The notes under the pieces: model-generated | The model's input: the letters and a program-made list of their open reading frames with translations, nothing else | Database searches by the model: none | What the model was told of the DNA's origin: nothing | Shown here: in pieces, positions 1-6,810 of the stretch | Position numbering within the stretch: the first letter of the stretch is position 1 | How the letters are laid out: each line of letters begins with the position of its first letter | Assembly: GCA_023417775.1 (NCBI GenBank) | Contig: JAEZEJ010000109.1 | Location: forward strand, 1-30,699 | DNA: 30,699 nucleotides | Source: Actinomycetes bacterium | GTDB taxonomy: Bacteria; Actinomycetota; Actinomycetes; Propionibacteriales; Nocardioidaceae | Reading direction: 5' to 3' | Position numbers and translations under genes: made by a program

Positions 1-8
1 GGCGGGGC

Positions 9-50
<42 letters not shown>

Positions 51-72
51 GCCGACGGCAAGGGAGATGACG

Positions 73-528
73 ATGTCCGCATCGCAGAGGCCGAATCCGG
101 TCGTCCGTGCCTGGCGCGGCGTGACCCGGCTGCGCCGCACACGCCCGTTCTGGGGCAGCCTGCTGCTGCTCGCCGGAGCCTATTTCGTGGCCAACCCGCT
201 CTTCGGCGGGGACTGGGCCTTCTACGTGCACATGGGGGTGCGGGGTGTGACACCGCTGCTGCTCGCCGGTGGGATGGCCGCCGCGGCGCTCGTCGCCCTG
301 TGCGTCCCGGCCCAGCGTCACTTCCCGGCGATCGTGGCGTCGATGCTCTCGGTGGCCTCGCTGCCGTTGGCGAATCTCGGCGGCTGGATCATCGGCATGA
401 TGCTCGGCATCATCGGGTCGGGCCTGATCTTCGCCTGGACCCCGTACAGCGAGAAGCAGCTCGCGAAGTTCGCCGCACGGGACGAGCGCCGCGGACGCCG
501 CCGGGCGCTCCGTACGGGCGCCGTCTGA
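73..528 (+). CDS. DUF6114-like integral membrane protein (first copy)
   Basis: Membrane protein of 151 residues with about four hydrophobic segments, between a basic N-terminus containing RRTRPFWG and a basic C-terminal tail rich in Arg. It matches my memory of the actinomycete DUF6114 family, whose function is unknown. The diagnostic region is a glycine-rich last helix, NLGGWIIGMMLGIIG, followed by FAWTP. The same pattern recurs in the third gene (NLGGFLIGTVLGIVG). The start is placed at ATG 73 because the Shine-Dalgarno AGGGAG (61-66) touches the ATG at 67 but lies six bases before 73. It opens an operon with DUF6230-like partners. I infer a membrane scaffold or exporter-like partner for the anchored proteins encoded downstream; nothing in the sequence gives an enzymatic role. 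Confidence 0.8.
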   Translation: MSASQRPNPVVRAWRGVTRLRRTRPFWGSLLLLAGAYFVANPLFGGDWAFYVHMGVRGVTPLLLAGGMAAAALVALCVPAQRHFPAIVASMLSVASLPLANLGGWIIGMMLGIIGSGLIFAWTPYSEKQLAKFAARDERRGRRRALRTGAV

Positions 529-543
529 ATCACACGAAGCACG

Positions 544-579
544 GCGCGCTCGCCCGGGCTTGAGGGAGCCCGAGCGCGC
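544..579 (+). other. Intercistronic hairpin before second operon gene
   Basis: GCGCGCT (544-550) pairs with AGCGCGC (573-579), and CGGGCT (555-560) pairs with AGCCCG (567-572). This gives a 13-bp stem with a 4-base bulge and a TGAGGG loop. It ends two bases before the Shine-Dalgarno of the next gene and has no T-tract. It could act as a partial terminator, an mRNA-processing or stability element, or a translational control element. The structure is seen; the function is inferred. Confidence 0.55.
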
Positions 580-595
580 TGGGAGGGAGTACTCG

Positions 596-1348
596 ATGTC
601 TCGTCGTGGACGACGCGGCCATCGGACCGCGGGCTGGTCCGAGCGGCTGAGCCGGCGGATCGCCGATCGACGGAGCCTGATGATCGCCGATGCGGCGAGC
701 GTCCGGCGTGGCACGCGATGGCGTGCGCTGCCGCTCGCGACGGCTGCCATGACCGCCCTGGCGGTGATGTTCGCGCTGGTGGCCCAGAACGTGCTGGCGG
801 TGAACTTCACCTCGGCCAATACCCCGCATCAGGTCTACACCGACCGGATCAACGGCACCGATGCCGCCGCCTATCTGAAGGCGCAGCAGCTGAACGACGG
901 CCAGGAGGCGCTGGCGCAGTTCGGGTTCAACCAGGCCACGCTCAACGGCCTGTGTCTCGTCGCGCAGCAGGAGATCGGCGGCATCGGCAAGGTGTCGATG
1001 CTGATCATCGCCGGGGAGAAGGTCGACGGGACGGTGGATGGCAGCGATCAGATCTCCGCCGACCAGTTGTTCTTCGCCTCGAAGGACCTCACCGGGCAGG
1101 GTGACCAGATCGCCAAGCTGACCCTGGGCCAGTCCGCGGACACCCTCGGCATGGGGTCGTATCAAGGCGATTGGCTGAACGGCGGCGCACCCGGCGCCTT
1201 CGGTCTTCAGGCCCAGACGATGAATATCTCGCATCTGGACGGCGAGTCCTATGGCATCGACCTGCAAGGGCAGATCAACCTGCCGAAGCTGAGGATCAAG
1301 GTCCTGCCCGGGGCCAAGGATCAGTCCGATTGCGCGGCGCAGTACTGA
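596..1348 (+). CDS. DUF6230-like membrane-anchored protein (first copy)
   Basis: Protein of 250 residues with a basic cytoplasmic head of about 45 residues, one transmembrane segment (about residues 48-68, LATAAMTALAVMFALVAQNVLAV) and a large predicted extracytoplasmic domain. The domain shows TLNGLCL in its first half and ends with a beta-like stretch, LQGQINLPKLRIKVLPG, then a cysteine (SDCAAQY). The fifth gene has both elements (MNGFCL and IALPDLRIRVVPG, then a cysteine), so the two are paralogues, and the two cysteines may form a disulfide. It fits DUF6230; I recall some relatives carrying an unsupported cholesterol esterase label, and I see no esterase motif. The start is ATG 596, preceded by GGGAGGGAG at 581-589; a TTG at 560 lies inside a hairpin. 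The stop overlaps a possible downstream ATG. Confidence 0.8.
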   Translation: MSRRGRRGHRTAGWSERLSRRIADRRSLMIADAASVRRGTRWRALPLATAAMTALAVMFALVAQNVLAVNFTSANTPHQVYTDRINGTDAAAYLKAQQLNDGQEALAQFGFNQATLNGLCLVAQQEIGGIGKVSMLIIAGEKVDGTVDGSDQISADQLFFASKDLTGQGDQIAKLTLGQSADTLGMGSYQGDWLNGGAPGAFGLQAQTMNISHLDGESYGIDLQGQINLPKLRIKVLPGAKDQSDCAAQY

Positions 1349-1389
1349 TGGCGCTCTCGACCTCACCGGTCGCCGAGGAGGGCGGCCGG

Positions 1390-1848
1390 ATGCGCCGTGG
1401 CCGGCTCTGGTTCGCGGCCTTCCGCAGGACGCGTCCGTTCTGGGGCGGTCTGTGGCTGCTGCTGGGCGGCTATGTGGTCATCGACTTCGCCTCCACCTCG
1501 ATCGGCTTCGCCGTCCAGGGCGGATGGAGCGCATCCTCGGGGTACATCCTCGGCGGCGCGATGGTTCTGTTCGGGCTCGTCGCCTGGTTCACCCCGCACT
1601 ATTCGGGTCTCGTGGGCCTGCTCGGCGTGCTGACGGCGCTCGCGGCCTTCGTCGGCAGCAATCTCGGGGGTTTCCTCATCGGCACGGTGCTGGGCATCGT
1701 CGGCGGCTCGATGGTGTGGGCGTGGGGCGAGAAGAAGCCCAGGGCCCGCGGTCGCCGTGCCCGGTCGCCCGAGGATGAGGAGCGCCGTGCGCCGATCACT
1801 CCGACGACGACCGGGGAGGTGACCGATGAGCACGGCCCCTACGCCTAG
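1390..1848 (+). CDS. DUF6114-like integral membrane protein (second copy)
   Basis: Paralogue of the first gene: RRTRPFWGG precedes the first membrane segment, about four hydrophobic segments follow, and the last carries NLGGFLIGTVLGIVGG and WAWGE. The tail is charged (EDEERR). ATG 1390 is favoured because GGAGGG lies at 1377-1382 with good spacing. ATG 1348, which overlaps the upstream stop as TGATG, would add 14 residues and remains possible through translational coupling. The 3' end overlaps the next gene by 23 bases. Two DUF6114-like genes alternating with two DUF6230-like genes suggests duplication of a two-gene unit followed by insertion of the fourth gene. Function unknown; probably a membrane partner of the anchored proteins. 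Confidence 0.78.
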   Translation: MRRGRLWFAAFRRTRPFWGGLWLLLGGYVVIDFASTSIGFAVQGGWSASSGYILGGAMVLFGLVAWFTPHYSGLVGLLGVLTALAAFVGSNLGGFLIGTVLGIVGGSMVWAWGEKKPRARGRRARSPEDEERRAPITPTTTGEVTDEHGPYA

Positions 1849-2767
1849 CCGCGGCGCGCAACGGCTCATCGTCCTCGCGGCTCTCCTCGCCCTCGTAATC
1901 GGGCTGGTGACCTGGGTCGCGGGCGATGCCGACCGAGCTGCCGCCAACAGCCCGTCCACCGCCTACCAGCCCTTCACCTGCAGCCAGCCGGGGAATGCCA
2001 ATCCGCAGCAGCGGCGGCAGGCGATCCCGCTGAAGTCGACGACCGGCAACGGCTTCGAGAACCGGAACAGCGGAACCCGGATGTTCCCCTGTCTGAGCGG
2101 CGTGCAGTGGCGCATGACCGCGGGCAATCCGGCGACCAGCAATCCCTCGGCCATCGTGGCCGATGTCAAGGGCATCAACACCCAGAACGCCCAGACCTAC
2201 TATCTCGCCGCCGATGGCAGCAGGAGCCTGTTCCAGCTCGCCTTCCGGGACCTCACCTTCCGGCCCACGGTCGCCCAGCACGGGGCGCCGGTACTGCGGG
2301 CCGATTCGAGGACCGCCCCCGATCCCAAGCCGGCGGTCGGGCACACCCTGACGATCAAGCCCGATGGCCCGATGACCGTCGGCGGTCCCGGGGTGCGCAC
2401 CGAGCTGATCGCCACCGGGGACAGCTGGTTCGCCTTGCCCTGGAGTCAGATCACGGCGATGAGCTTCCTGGCCAGCGTCGTCGGCAAGGGAGCCATCTGC
2501 ACGGCCGGCTACAACGGCGATGTGTGCAAGATCCAGCTCCAGACCCTGGCCGGCGGCGGTTCGGGGCTGCTCGGCCAGCTGATCGCCGCGATCGTCTCCA
2601 GCCTCGCCCAGGGAGGGGATTTCAGCCTGATCGCCATGGACCTGAAGTTCGACTACCTCTGGACCCACGACATGGACGCCTCGCGCGACCCCTATGTGCA
2701 TCCGCCGGGCGGCGCGAACCCGCTCAACTCGATCCAGCTGCCCAATACGACGATCACGGTGCAATGA
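1826..2767 (+). CDS. Unrecognised membrane-anchored exported protein
   Basis: Protein of 313 residues that I cannot assign to a family. A short cytoplasmic head is followed by one hydrophobic segment (about residues 13-33) and then a polar, Asn/Gln/Thr-rich exported domain. The domain has four cysteines (in FTCSQ, MFPCLSG, AICTAG and DVCKI), suggesting two disulfides outside the cell. A hydrophobic Gly-rich stretch (GGGSGLLGQLIAAIVSSLAQGG, split here by family-neutral residues) lies near residues 240-262 and might insert in a membrane. The start is ATG 1826, with GGGGAGGTGA at 1813-1822. It overlaps the preceding gene by 23 bases and the following gene by four (ATGA), so it is very probably translated as part of the operon. 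The most novel gene in the window. Confidence 0.75.
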   Translation: MSTAPTPSRGAQRLIVLAALLALVIGLVTWVAGDADRAAANSPSTAYQPFTCSQPGNANPQQRRQAIPLKSTTGNGFENRNSGTRMFPCLSGVQWRMTAGNPATSNPSAIVADVKGINTQNAQTYYLAADGSRSLFQLAFRDLTFRPTVAQHGAPVLRADSRTAPDPKPAVGHTLTIKPDGPMTVGGPGVRTELIATGDSWFALPWSQITAMSFLASVVGKGAICTAGYNGDVCKIQLQTLAGGGSGLLGQLIAAIVSSLAQGGDFSLIAMDLKFDYLWTHDMDASRDPYVHPPGGANPLNSIQLPNTTITVQ

Positions 2768-3513
2768 CGGACACGGCCTACGGAACACGATGGGGTCGAG
2801 CCTCGGTCGCGATGGTGATCGGCATCGGCCTGCTCGCGACGCTGCTGACCGCGATGCGCACCGAGCTGATCAGCGCCTTCGACTCCACGATCACGATCAA
2901 CAACGGCAATGCGACCTTCGCCTCCTCACGTATCTATGCCGCGGATGCGGGCTTCGGGACCGCGGTGGTCGGACGGCAGGACGGCGGGACGCAGCCGGTG
3001 CTGCGGGCGGGCTTCGCGAGCGCGACGATGAACGGCTTCTGTCTGACGAAGACCGAATCGGTGCCGCTCGTCGGTGACGTCACCTTCCATCTCCAGTCCG
3101 GTGACGGGAACGCGTCCACCTCGGAGATCAGCGCGCGCTCGGCGGCCTTCGACATCACCTATCTGAGGGCGGCGTCGAGTCCGGGGATCGATCTGAAAGG
3201 CTCGACGCAGATCGGTTTGGCGACGACCGATCTGACGACGACTCCGGGCACTGCGCCATTCGATGCCAATCCCTTCGAGGTGCCGAAGACCTTTGATCCG
3301 CGCTGGTACAGCAGCTCACGCAATGGCGGCCACAATAACGGCCAGGGCTACACCGCGATCGATGCCACGACGGCCGACCTCAACATGGTCTACGGCGATA
3401 TCTGGCAGGCGCAGATCGAGGGCGACATCGCGCTGCCCGATCTGCGCATCCGGGTCGTGCCGGGAAAAGTGTCCTGCCGCGAGCTCGCCGAGCGGGGCGA
3501 GTTCCCCCGCTGA
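2764..3513 (+). CDS. DUF6230-like membrane-anchored protein (second copy)
   Basis: Protein of 249 residues and a paralogue of the second gene. After a short head there is one transmembrane segment (about residues 11-31, ASVAMVIGIGLLATLLTAM), then an exported domain containing ATMNGFCL and a terminal block IEGDIALPDLRIRVVPG followed by a cysteine (KVSCREL). Relative to the first copy it has a Ser/Asn/Gly-rich middle region. No catalytic motif is visible. The ATG overlaps the stop of the preceding gene as ATGA, which implies translational coupling. It is the last gene of the operon; its stop codon lies inside a large hairpin shared with the convergent acetyltransferase gene. Confidence 0.78.
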   Translation: MTDTAYGTRWGRASVAMVIGIGLLATLLTAMRTELISAFDSTITINNGNATFASSRIYAADAGFGTAVVGRQDGGTQPVLRAGFASATMNGFCLTKTESVPLVGDVTFHLQSGDGNASTSEISARSAAFDITYLRAASSPGIDLKGSTQIGLATTDLTTTPGTAPFDANPFEVPKTFDPRWYSSSRNGGHNNGQGYTAIDATTADLNMVYGDIWQAQIEGDIALPDLRIRVVPGKVSCRELAERGEFPR

Positions 3514-3554
3514 CCCCGTTGAGCGTGGGAGGTGCCCCCACACTCACCGGGGTC
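3512..3554. terminator. Bidirectional terminator hairpin between convergent genes
   Basis: Three stacked perfect helices: GACCCCG (3512-3518) with CGGGGTC (3548-3554), TGAG (3520-3523) with CTCA (3543-3546), and GTGGG (3525-3529) with CCCAC (3537-3541). This makes a 16-bp interrupted stem. The last base of one gene's stop codon and the last codon of the convergent gene both lie in the stem. No T-tract is present, as is common in high-GC actinomycetes. Confidence 0.7.
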
Positions 3555-4659
3555 GGGGACGGACGAACTCGTAGCCGACGAGGTCGTCGACTGTGCCGTC
3601 GCCGAGCGGCTCGGCGGAATGCTGGGTGCCGAAGGCGGTGAAGCCGGCCGCCCGGGCGACCGCATTGCTCGGATCGTTGCCAGCAGCGGCGTAGAGGGTG
3701 AGGCGTCGCCGGTCCAGGCCCTCGGGGGAGAAGGCATGATCGACCGTCGCGCGTACCGCGGCGATGGTGATCCCGCGGCCGCGGGCCGAGGGATGCGTCC
3801 AGTAGCCGATCTCCCCGGAGCCGTCGTCGACGCCGCGCAGTCCCATGACGGCCACGGTGCCGAGCAGCCCGTCGGTCTTCGGATCGCACACCGCCCAGGT
3901 CTCCTTGGTGCCGGCCGCGGCCTGCCAGATGGAGTCGGCTCGGTAGGCCTCGGCCTGGGCCAGGCCGTAGGGGTGGGGGAGTCCGGCCAGGTAGTGACGG
4001 GTGACGGGGTCATTGCACGCCTCGGCGATCGGTGCCAGATCGTGAGCGGCGAGCGGTCGCAGGCGTACCCCTTCGGCCTCGAGGACGGAGGATCGCCAGG
4101 AGGTCCGCGGGGTCGGCGCATCGCCGAAGCGGATCGAGGCGGTCCAGGCATCGTGCAGCCGCCCGTTCTCGTAGAGCAGCCCCGGCGTCGTGCCGTGCAG
4201 GGTGAAACCGCAGGCGTGGGCGACGCGGAGCGAGGCCTCGTTGCCGACCTGGGCACGCCAGTGGACGACCTCCTTGCCGCCCTCGGTGAACGCATACTGC
4301 ACGGCGAGGTCGACCGCGGCTCGCATCACCCCGCGACCTCGGGCACCGGGATGCAGCACGAAGCCGATATCGGTGACCGGGCCGGCTCCGCGGATGTCGA
4401 CATTGCCGGCGAAGCGGCCGCCGACCTCGATCGCCCACGACAGGGATTGGGCGGTGTCCCAGCCGGCCGGGATGATGCGTCCGACGAACTCCTCGGCATC
4501 GCTGCGCTGATAGGGCACGGGGATGCCCGTCCAGCGTTGCGTCGCGGGGTCGGTGGCCATCTCATAGACGGACTCGATGTCCTCGGGCCTATGGGCCCGG
4601 AGCGTCACGGTGCCGTCGGTGAGGACCGGGACCCCCAGGGGGAACGGCAGCCCGGTCAT
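3544..4659 (-). CDS. Tandem-domain GNAT family N-acetyltransferase
   Basis: Predicted cytoplasmic acetyltransferase of about 371 residues made of two RimJ/RimL-like GNAT domains. Each domain shows the acetyl-CoA pyrophosphate-binding loop: RGRGVM near residue 107 and RGRGIT in the second half, each preceded by the usual beta-strand (IGFVLHPGA, IGYWTHPSA) and followed by an Asn-rich segment (GNEASLRVA, GNDPSNAVA). Both domains look intact. The substrate is unknown; the subfamily includes enzymes that acetylate protein N-termini or small amines. The start is uncertain: ATG 4659 is chosen, GTG 4665 is close by, and GTG 4731 would overlap pheA by 41 bases. It follows pheA on the same strand and may be cotranscribed with it. 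Confidence 0.85.
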   Translation of the reverse strand: MTGLPFPLGVPVLTDGTVTLRAHRPEDIESVYEMATDPATQRWTGIPVPYQRSDAEEFVGRIIPAGWDTAQSLSWAIEVGGRFAGNVDIRGAGPVTDIGFVLHPGARGRGVMRAAVDLAVQYAFTEGGKEVVHWRAQVGNEASLRVAHACGFTLHGTTPGLLYENGRLHDAWTASIRFGDAPTPRTSWRSSVLEAEGVRLRPLAAHDLAPIAEACNDPVTRHYLAGLPHPYGLAQAEAYRADSIWQAAAGTKETWAVCDPKTDGLLGTVAVMGLRGVDDGSGEIGYWTHPSARGRGITIAAVRATVDHAFSPEGLDRRRLTLYAAAGNDPSNAVARAAGFTAFGTQHSAEPLGDGTVDDLVGYEFVRPRPR

Positions 4660-4690
4660 CTCCACCCGCCCATCTCGGTACCGGGTGGGT

Positions 4691-5536
4691 TCATGAGGTG
4701 GCGAGCCGATAGGGGTCGGCGGGGTAGACACCCATGATCTTCACCTCGGTGGTGAAGAAGCGCAGCTCCTCCAGAGCGCGGGCGAGCCCGGCGTCCTCGG
4801 GATGCCCCTCCACCTCGGCGAGGAACTGCGTGGCGGTGAACTCGCCGCCGACCATGTAGCTCTCCAGCTTGGTCATGTTGACGCCATTGGTGGCGAATCC
4901 GCCGAGAGCCTTGTAGAGCGCCGCGGGGAGGTTGCGGACATTGAACATGAAGGTCGTGACGACGGGTCCGTTCCCGGCCGGCGTGCGGACGGGATCGGGG
5001 GACAGGACGACGAAGCGCGTCGTATTGTGCGCCTCGTCCTCGACATCGTCGGCGAGGATGTGCAGCCCGTAGATGTCCGCGGCCAGCGGCGGCGCCAGCG
5101 CCGCCTGGGTGGTGTCGCCGGCCTCATGGATCTCCCGCGCGGCACCGGCCGTGTCTCCGGCGATGATCGGGGTCCACCCGTGCATGCGGATGATCTTGCG
5201 GCACTGGCCGAGCGCGTGCACATGGCTGTGCACGGTCTTGATCGAGTCGAGCGACGCGCCGGGAACGGCCATCAGCGCGAACTGGATGCGCAGGAAGTGC
5301 TCGGCGATGATGTGCAGCGAGGTCGTGGGCAGGAAATGGTGGATATCGGCGACGCGACCGGCGAGGGAGTTGTCGATCGGGATCATCGCGAGGTCGGCGC
5401 CGTCGGACTCCACGAGCGCGAACGTGTCCTCGAAGGAGGCACAGGCGATGGCCTCGGCGTCGGGATAGTTCTGCTTGATGACCAGATGCGAATTGGCACC
5501 CGGCTCGCCCTGATAGGCGATGCGTACGCTGCTCAC
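4691..5536 (-). CDS. pheA: Prephenate dehydratase with ACT domain
   Basis: Cytoplasmic enzyme of 281 residues that converts prephenate to phenylpyruvate in phenylalanine synthesis. The catalytic domain shows the NS pair at residues 56-57 (IDNSLAGRV), a histidine-rich stretch TVHSHVHALGQC, AGDTAGAA and the key TRF motif at 173-175. An ACT regulatory domain follows (about 195-270), with KALGGFATNGVNM and ESYMVGG. The ESYM form, and whole blocks such as AGRVADIHH and FTATQFLAEVEGHPED, resemble the alphaproteobacterial type I know from Rhizobiales rather than the usual actinobacterial PheA with ESRP. The start is GTG 5536, with no good Shine-Dalgarno. galK lies 135 bases upstream on the same strand. 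Function is confident; foreign origin is inference. Confidence 0.93.
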   Translation of the reverse strand: MSSVRIAYQGEPGANSHLVIKQNYPDAEAIACASFEDTFALVESDGADLAMIPIDNSLAGRVADIHHFLPTTSLHIIAEHFLRIQFALMAVPGASLDSIKTVHSHVHALGQCRKIIRMHGWTPIIAGDTAGAAREIHEAGDTTQAALAPPLAADIYGLHILADDVEDEAHNTTRFVVLSPDPVRTPAGNGPVVTTFMFNVRNLPAALYKALGGFATNGVNMTKLESYMVGGEFTATQFLAEVEGHPEDAGLARALEELRFFTTEVKIMGVYPADPYRLATS

Positions 5537-5671
5537 CGTCCTAGGTTCTCATGGGCCGCCGCCGAGACGATCTCGCCTCGGTGGAGGTAGGTGATCACCC
5601 GAACCCTCACCGCGAGAGCGGGCGTACGGTTGATGGTCTACCGCCATCGGCATGGTGCGGACGCGACCGCG

Positions 5672-6760
5672 TCAGGCGCGACGGGTGGCTCCCGCGACCG
5701 GCGTCACGGCGAACACCTGGGGGAGCTTCCAGTCGTGGCGGGCGTACCGCGCCTCCACACGCGAGCGCAGGGCCTCGACATCCGCGGACGGGAGGAGCGC
5801 GATCGCGCTGCCGCCGAAGCCGCCGCCGGTCATCCGCGCGCCGAGGGCCCCGGCCTCCACCGCCTCCTCGACGGCGATGTCGAGCTCGGGGCAGCTGACC
5901 TCGAAGTCATCGCGCAACGACTCGTGCGAGGCGGAGAGCATCGCCCCGAGCTGCTTCCATTCCCCCGATCCGAGGGCCTTCACGGCACCGCGCACGCGGG
6001 CGCTCTCGGTGACCACGTGCCGGGTGCGGCGCTTGAGCGTCTCGTCTTCGAGGCGCAGCACCGCGTCCACCTGGGCCCGCGCCAGGGCGGGGAGGCCGAG
6101 CTCCTCGGCCGCCTGGGCGCACTCGCGGCGCCGGGCCGCATACTCCCCGGAGGCGAGGGCGTGGGTGACGCCGGTGTCGATCACCACGAGGGTCAGCCCG
6201 TGGTCGCGCCAGGTGGCCGGAACGGACGTCAGCGAGGGGTCGTCGGCGGCGAAGTCGATGTGCAGCGCATGCTCGGACTCGGCGCACAGCACCGCGAGCT
6301 GGTCCATCAGCCCGACCGGGGCGCCCACGAACTCCGTCTCGGCCCGCTGCCCGATGCGGGCGAGGTCGAGCCGCGAGGTGCCGGCCTCAGCGAGATCGGC
6401 GAGGGCCGCCGCCAGTCCGCAGGTGAGGGCGGCCGACGAGGAGAGACCGGCACCCGACGGCAGGGTCGACTCGACCACCAGGTCGACTCCCGGGACGGGC
6501 AGGCCCGCCTGCCCGGTGGCCCACACGGCGGCCGCGGCGTAGGCGGCCCACCCGTCCACCCCGCCGGGCTCCACGGTCGTCTCGAAGGAGGCCTTCCGCC
6601 CGCCGCTCCAGATGTTCACGGTGGCATCATCGCGCCGGCGGATCTTGATCAGCAGCCCGCGGTCGATCGCGATCGGCAGCACCGCACCGCCGTTGTAGTC
6701 CAGATGCTCCCCGATGAGGTTCACTCGGCCGGGGACCGTCCACTCGCGTACCTCGTTCAC
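5672..6760 (-). CDS. galK: Galactokinase
   Basis: GHMP-family sugar kinase of 362 residues that phosphorylates galactose to galactose-1-phosphate in the Leloir pathway. The N-terminal signature GRVNLIGEHLDYNGG (residues 11-25) supplies the catalytic Arg12 and the sugar-binding Glu18, His19 and Asp21. The ATP-binding loop LPSGAGLSSSAA sits near residue 105, GLMDQ supplies the catalytic Asp, and GARMTGGGFGG is the third conserved motif near residue 315. It is slightly shorter than many homologues at the N-terminus. No galT or galE is visible nearby, so the pathway partners must be elsewhere. It starts with GTG 6760 and is divergent from trpS across 50 bases. A TAGGCT hexamer six bases before the start suggests a leaderless mRNA. 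Confidence 0.96.
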   Translation of the reverse strand: MNEVREWTVPGRVNLIGEHLDYNGGAVLPIAIDRGLLIKIRRRDDATVNIWSGGRKASFETTVEPGGVDGWAAYAAAAVWATGQAGLPVPGVDLVVESTLPSGAGLSSSAALTCGLAAALADLAEAGTSRLDLARIGQRAETEFVGAPVGLMDQLAVLCAESEHALHIDFAADDPSLTSVPATWRDHGLTLVVIDTGVTHALASGEYAARRRECAQAAEELGLPALARAQVDAVLRLEDETLKRRTRHVVTESARVRGAVKALGSGEWKQLGAMLSASHESLRDDFEVSCPELDIAVEEAVEAGALGARMTGGGFGGSAIALLPSADVEALRSRVEARYARHDWKLPQVFAVTPVAGATRRA

Positions 6761-6766
6761 GCCCCG

Positions 6767-6772
6767 AGCCTA
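6767..6772 (-). promoter_or_regulatory. Putative leaderless -10 box of galK
   Basis: On the minus strand TAGGCT is followed by six bases and then the GTG start. This TANNNT-N6-RTG spacing is what a leaderless actinobacterial transcript would show, and galK has no Shine-Dalgarno. The -35 element is not obvious. Confidence 0.5.
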
Positions 6773-6798
6773 CGCATCGCCGCGGTGGGATCGACTGG

Positions 6799-6804
6799 CA
6801 GAAT
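6799..6804 (+). promoter_or_regulatory. Weak putative -10 box of trpS
   Basis: CAGAAT lies six bases before the trpS ATG. It keeps the A at position 2 and the T at position 6 of the -10 consensus, and no Shine-Dalgarno is present, so a leaderless start is possible. Weak match. Confidence 0.35.
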
Positions 6805-6810
6805 GCCCCT

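Noticed and set aside
1171..1347. In-frame extension upstream of the second DUF6114 gene
   Set aside because: It lies wholly inside the preceding DUF6230 gene in another frame; both real start candidates (1348, 1390) are downstream.
3532..4737. A 401-codon plus-strand frame opposite the GNAT gene
   Set aside because: Gly/Arg/Asp-rich shadow; the minus strand encodes two complete GNAT domains.
5537..5671. Possible terminator between galK and pheA (CCGAG/CTCGG near 5571-5590)
   Set aside because: Only five paired bases around a self-complementary loop; too weak to call. A GAACCT hexamer six bases before the pheA GTG was also judged too weak for a promoter feature.
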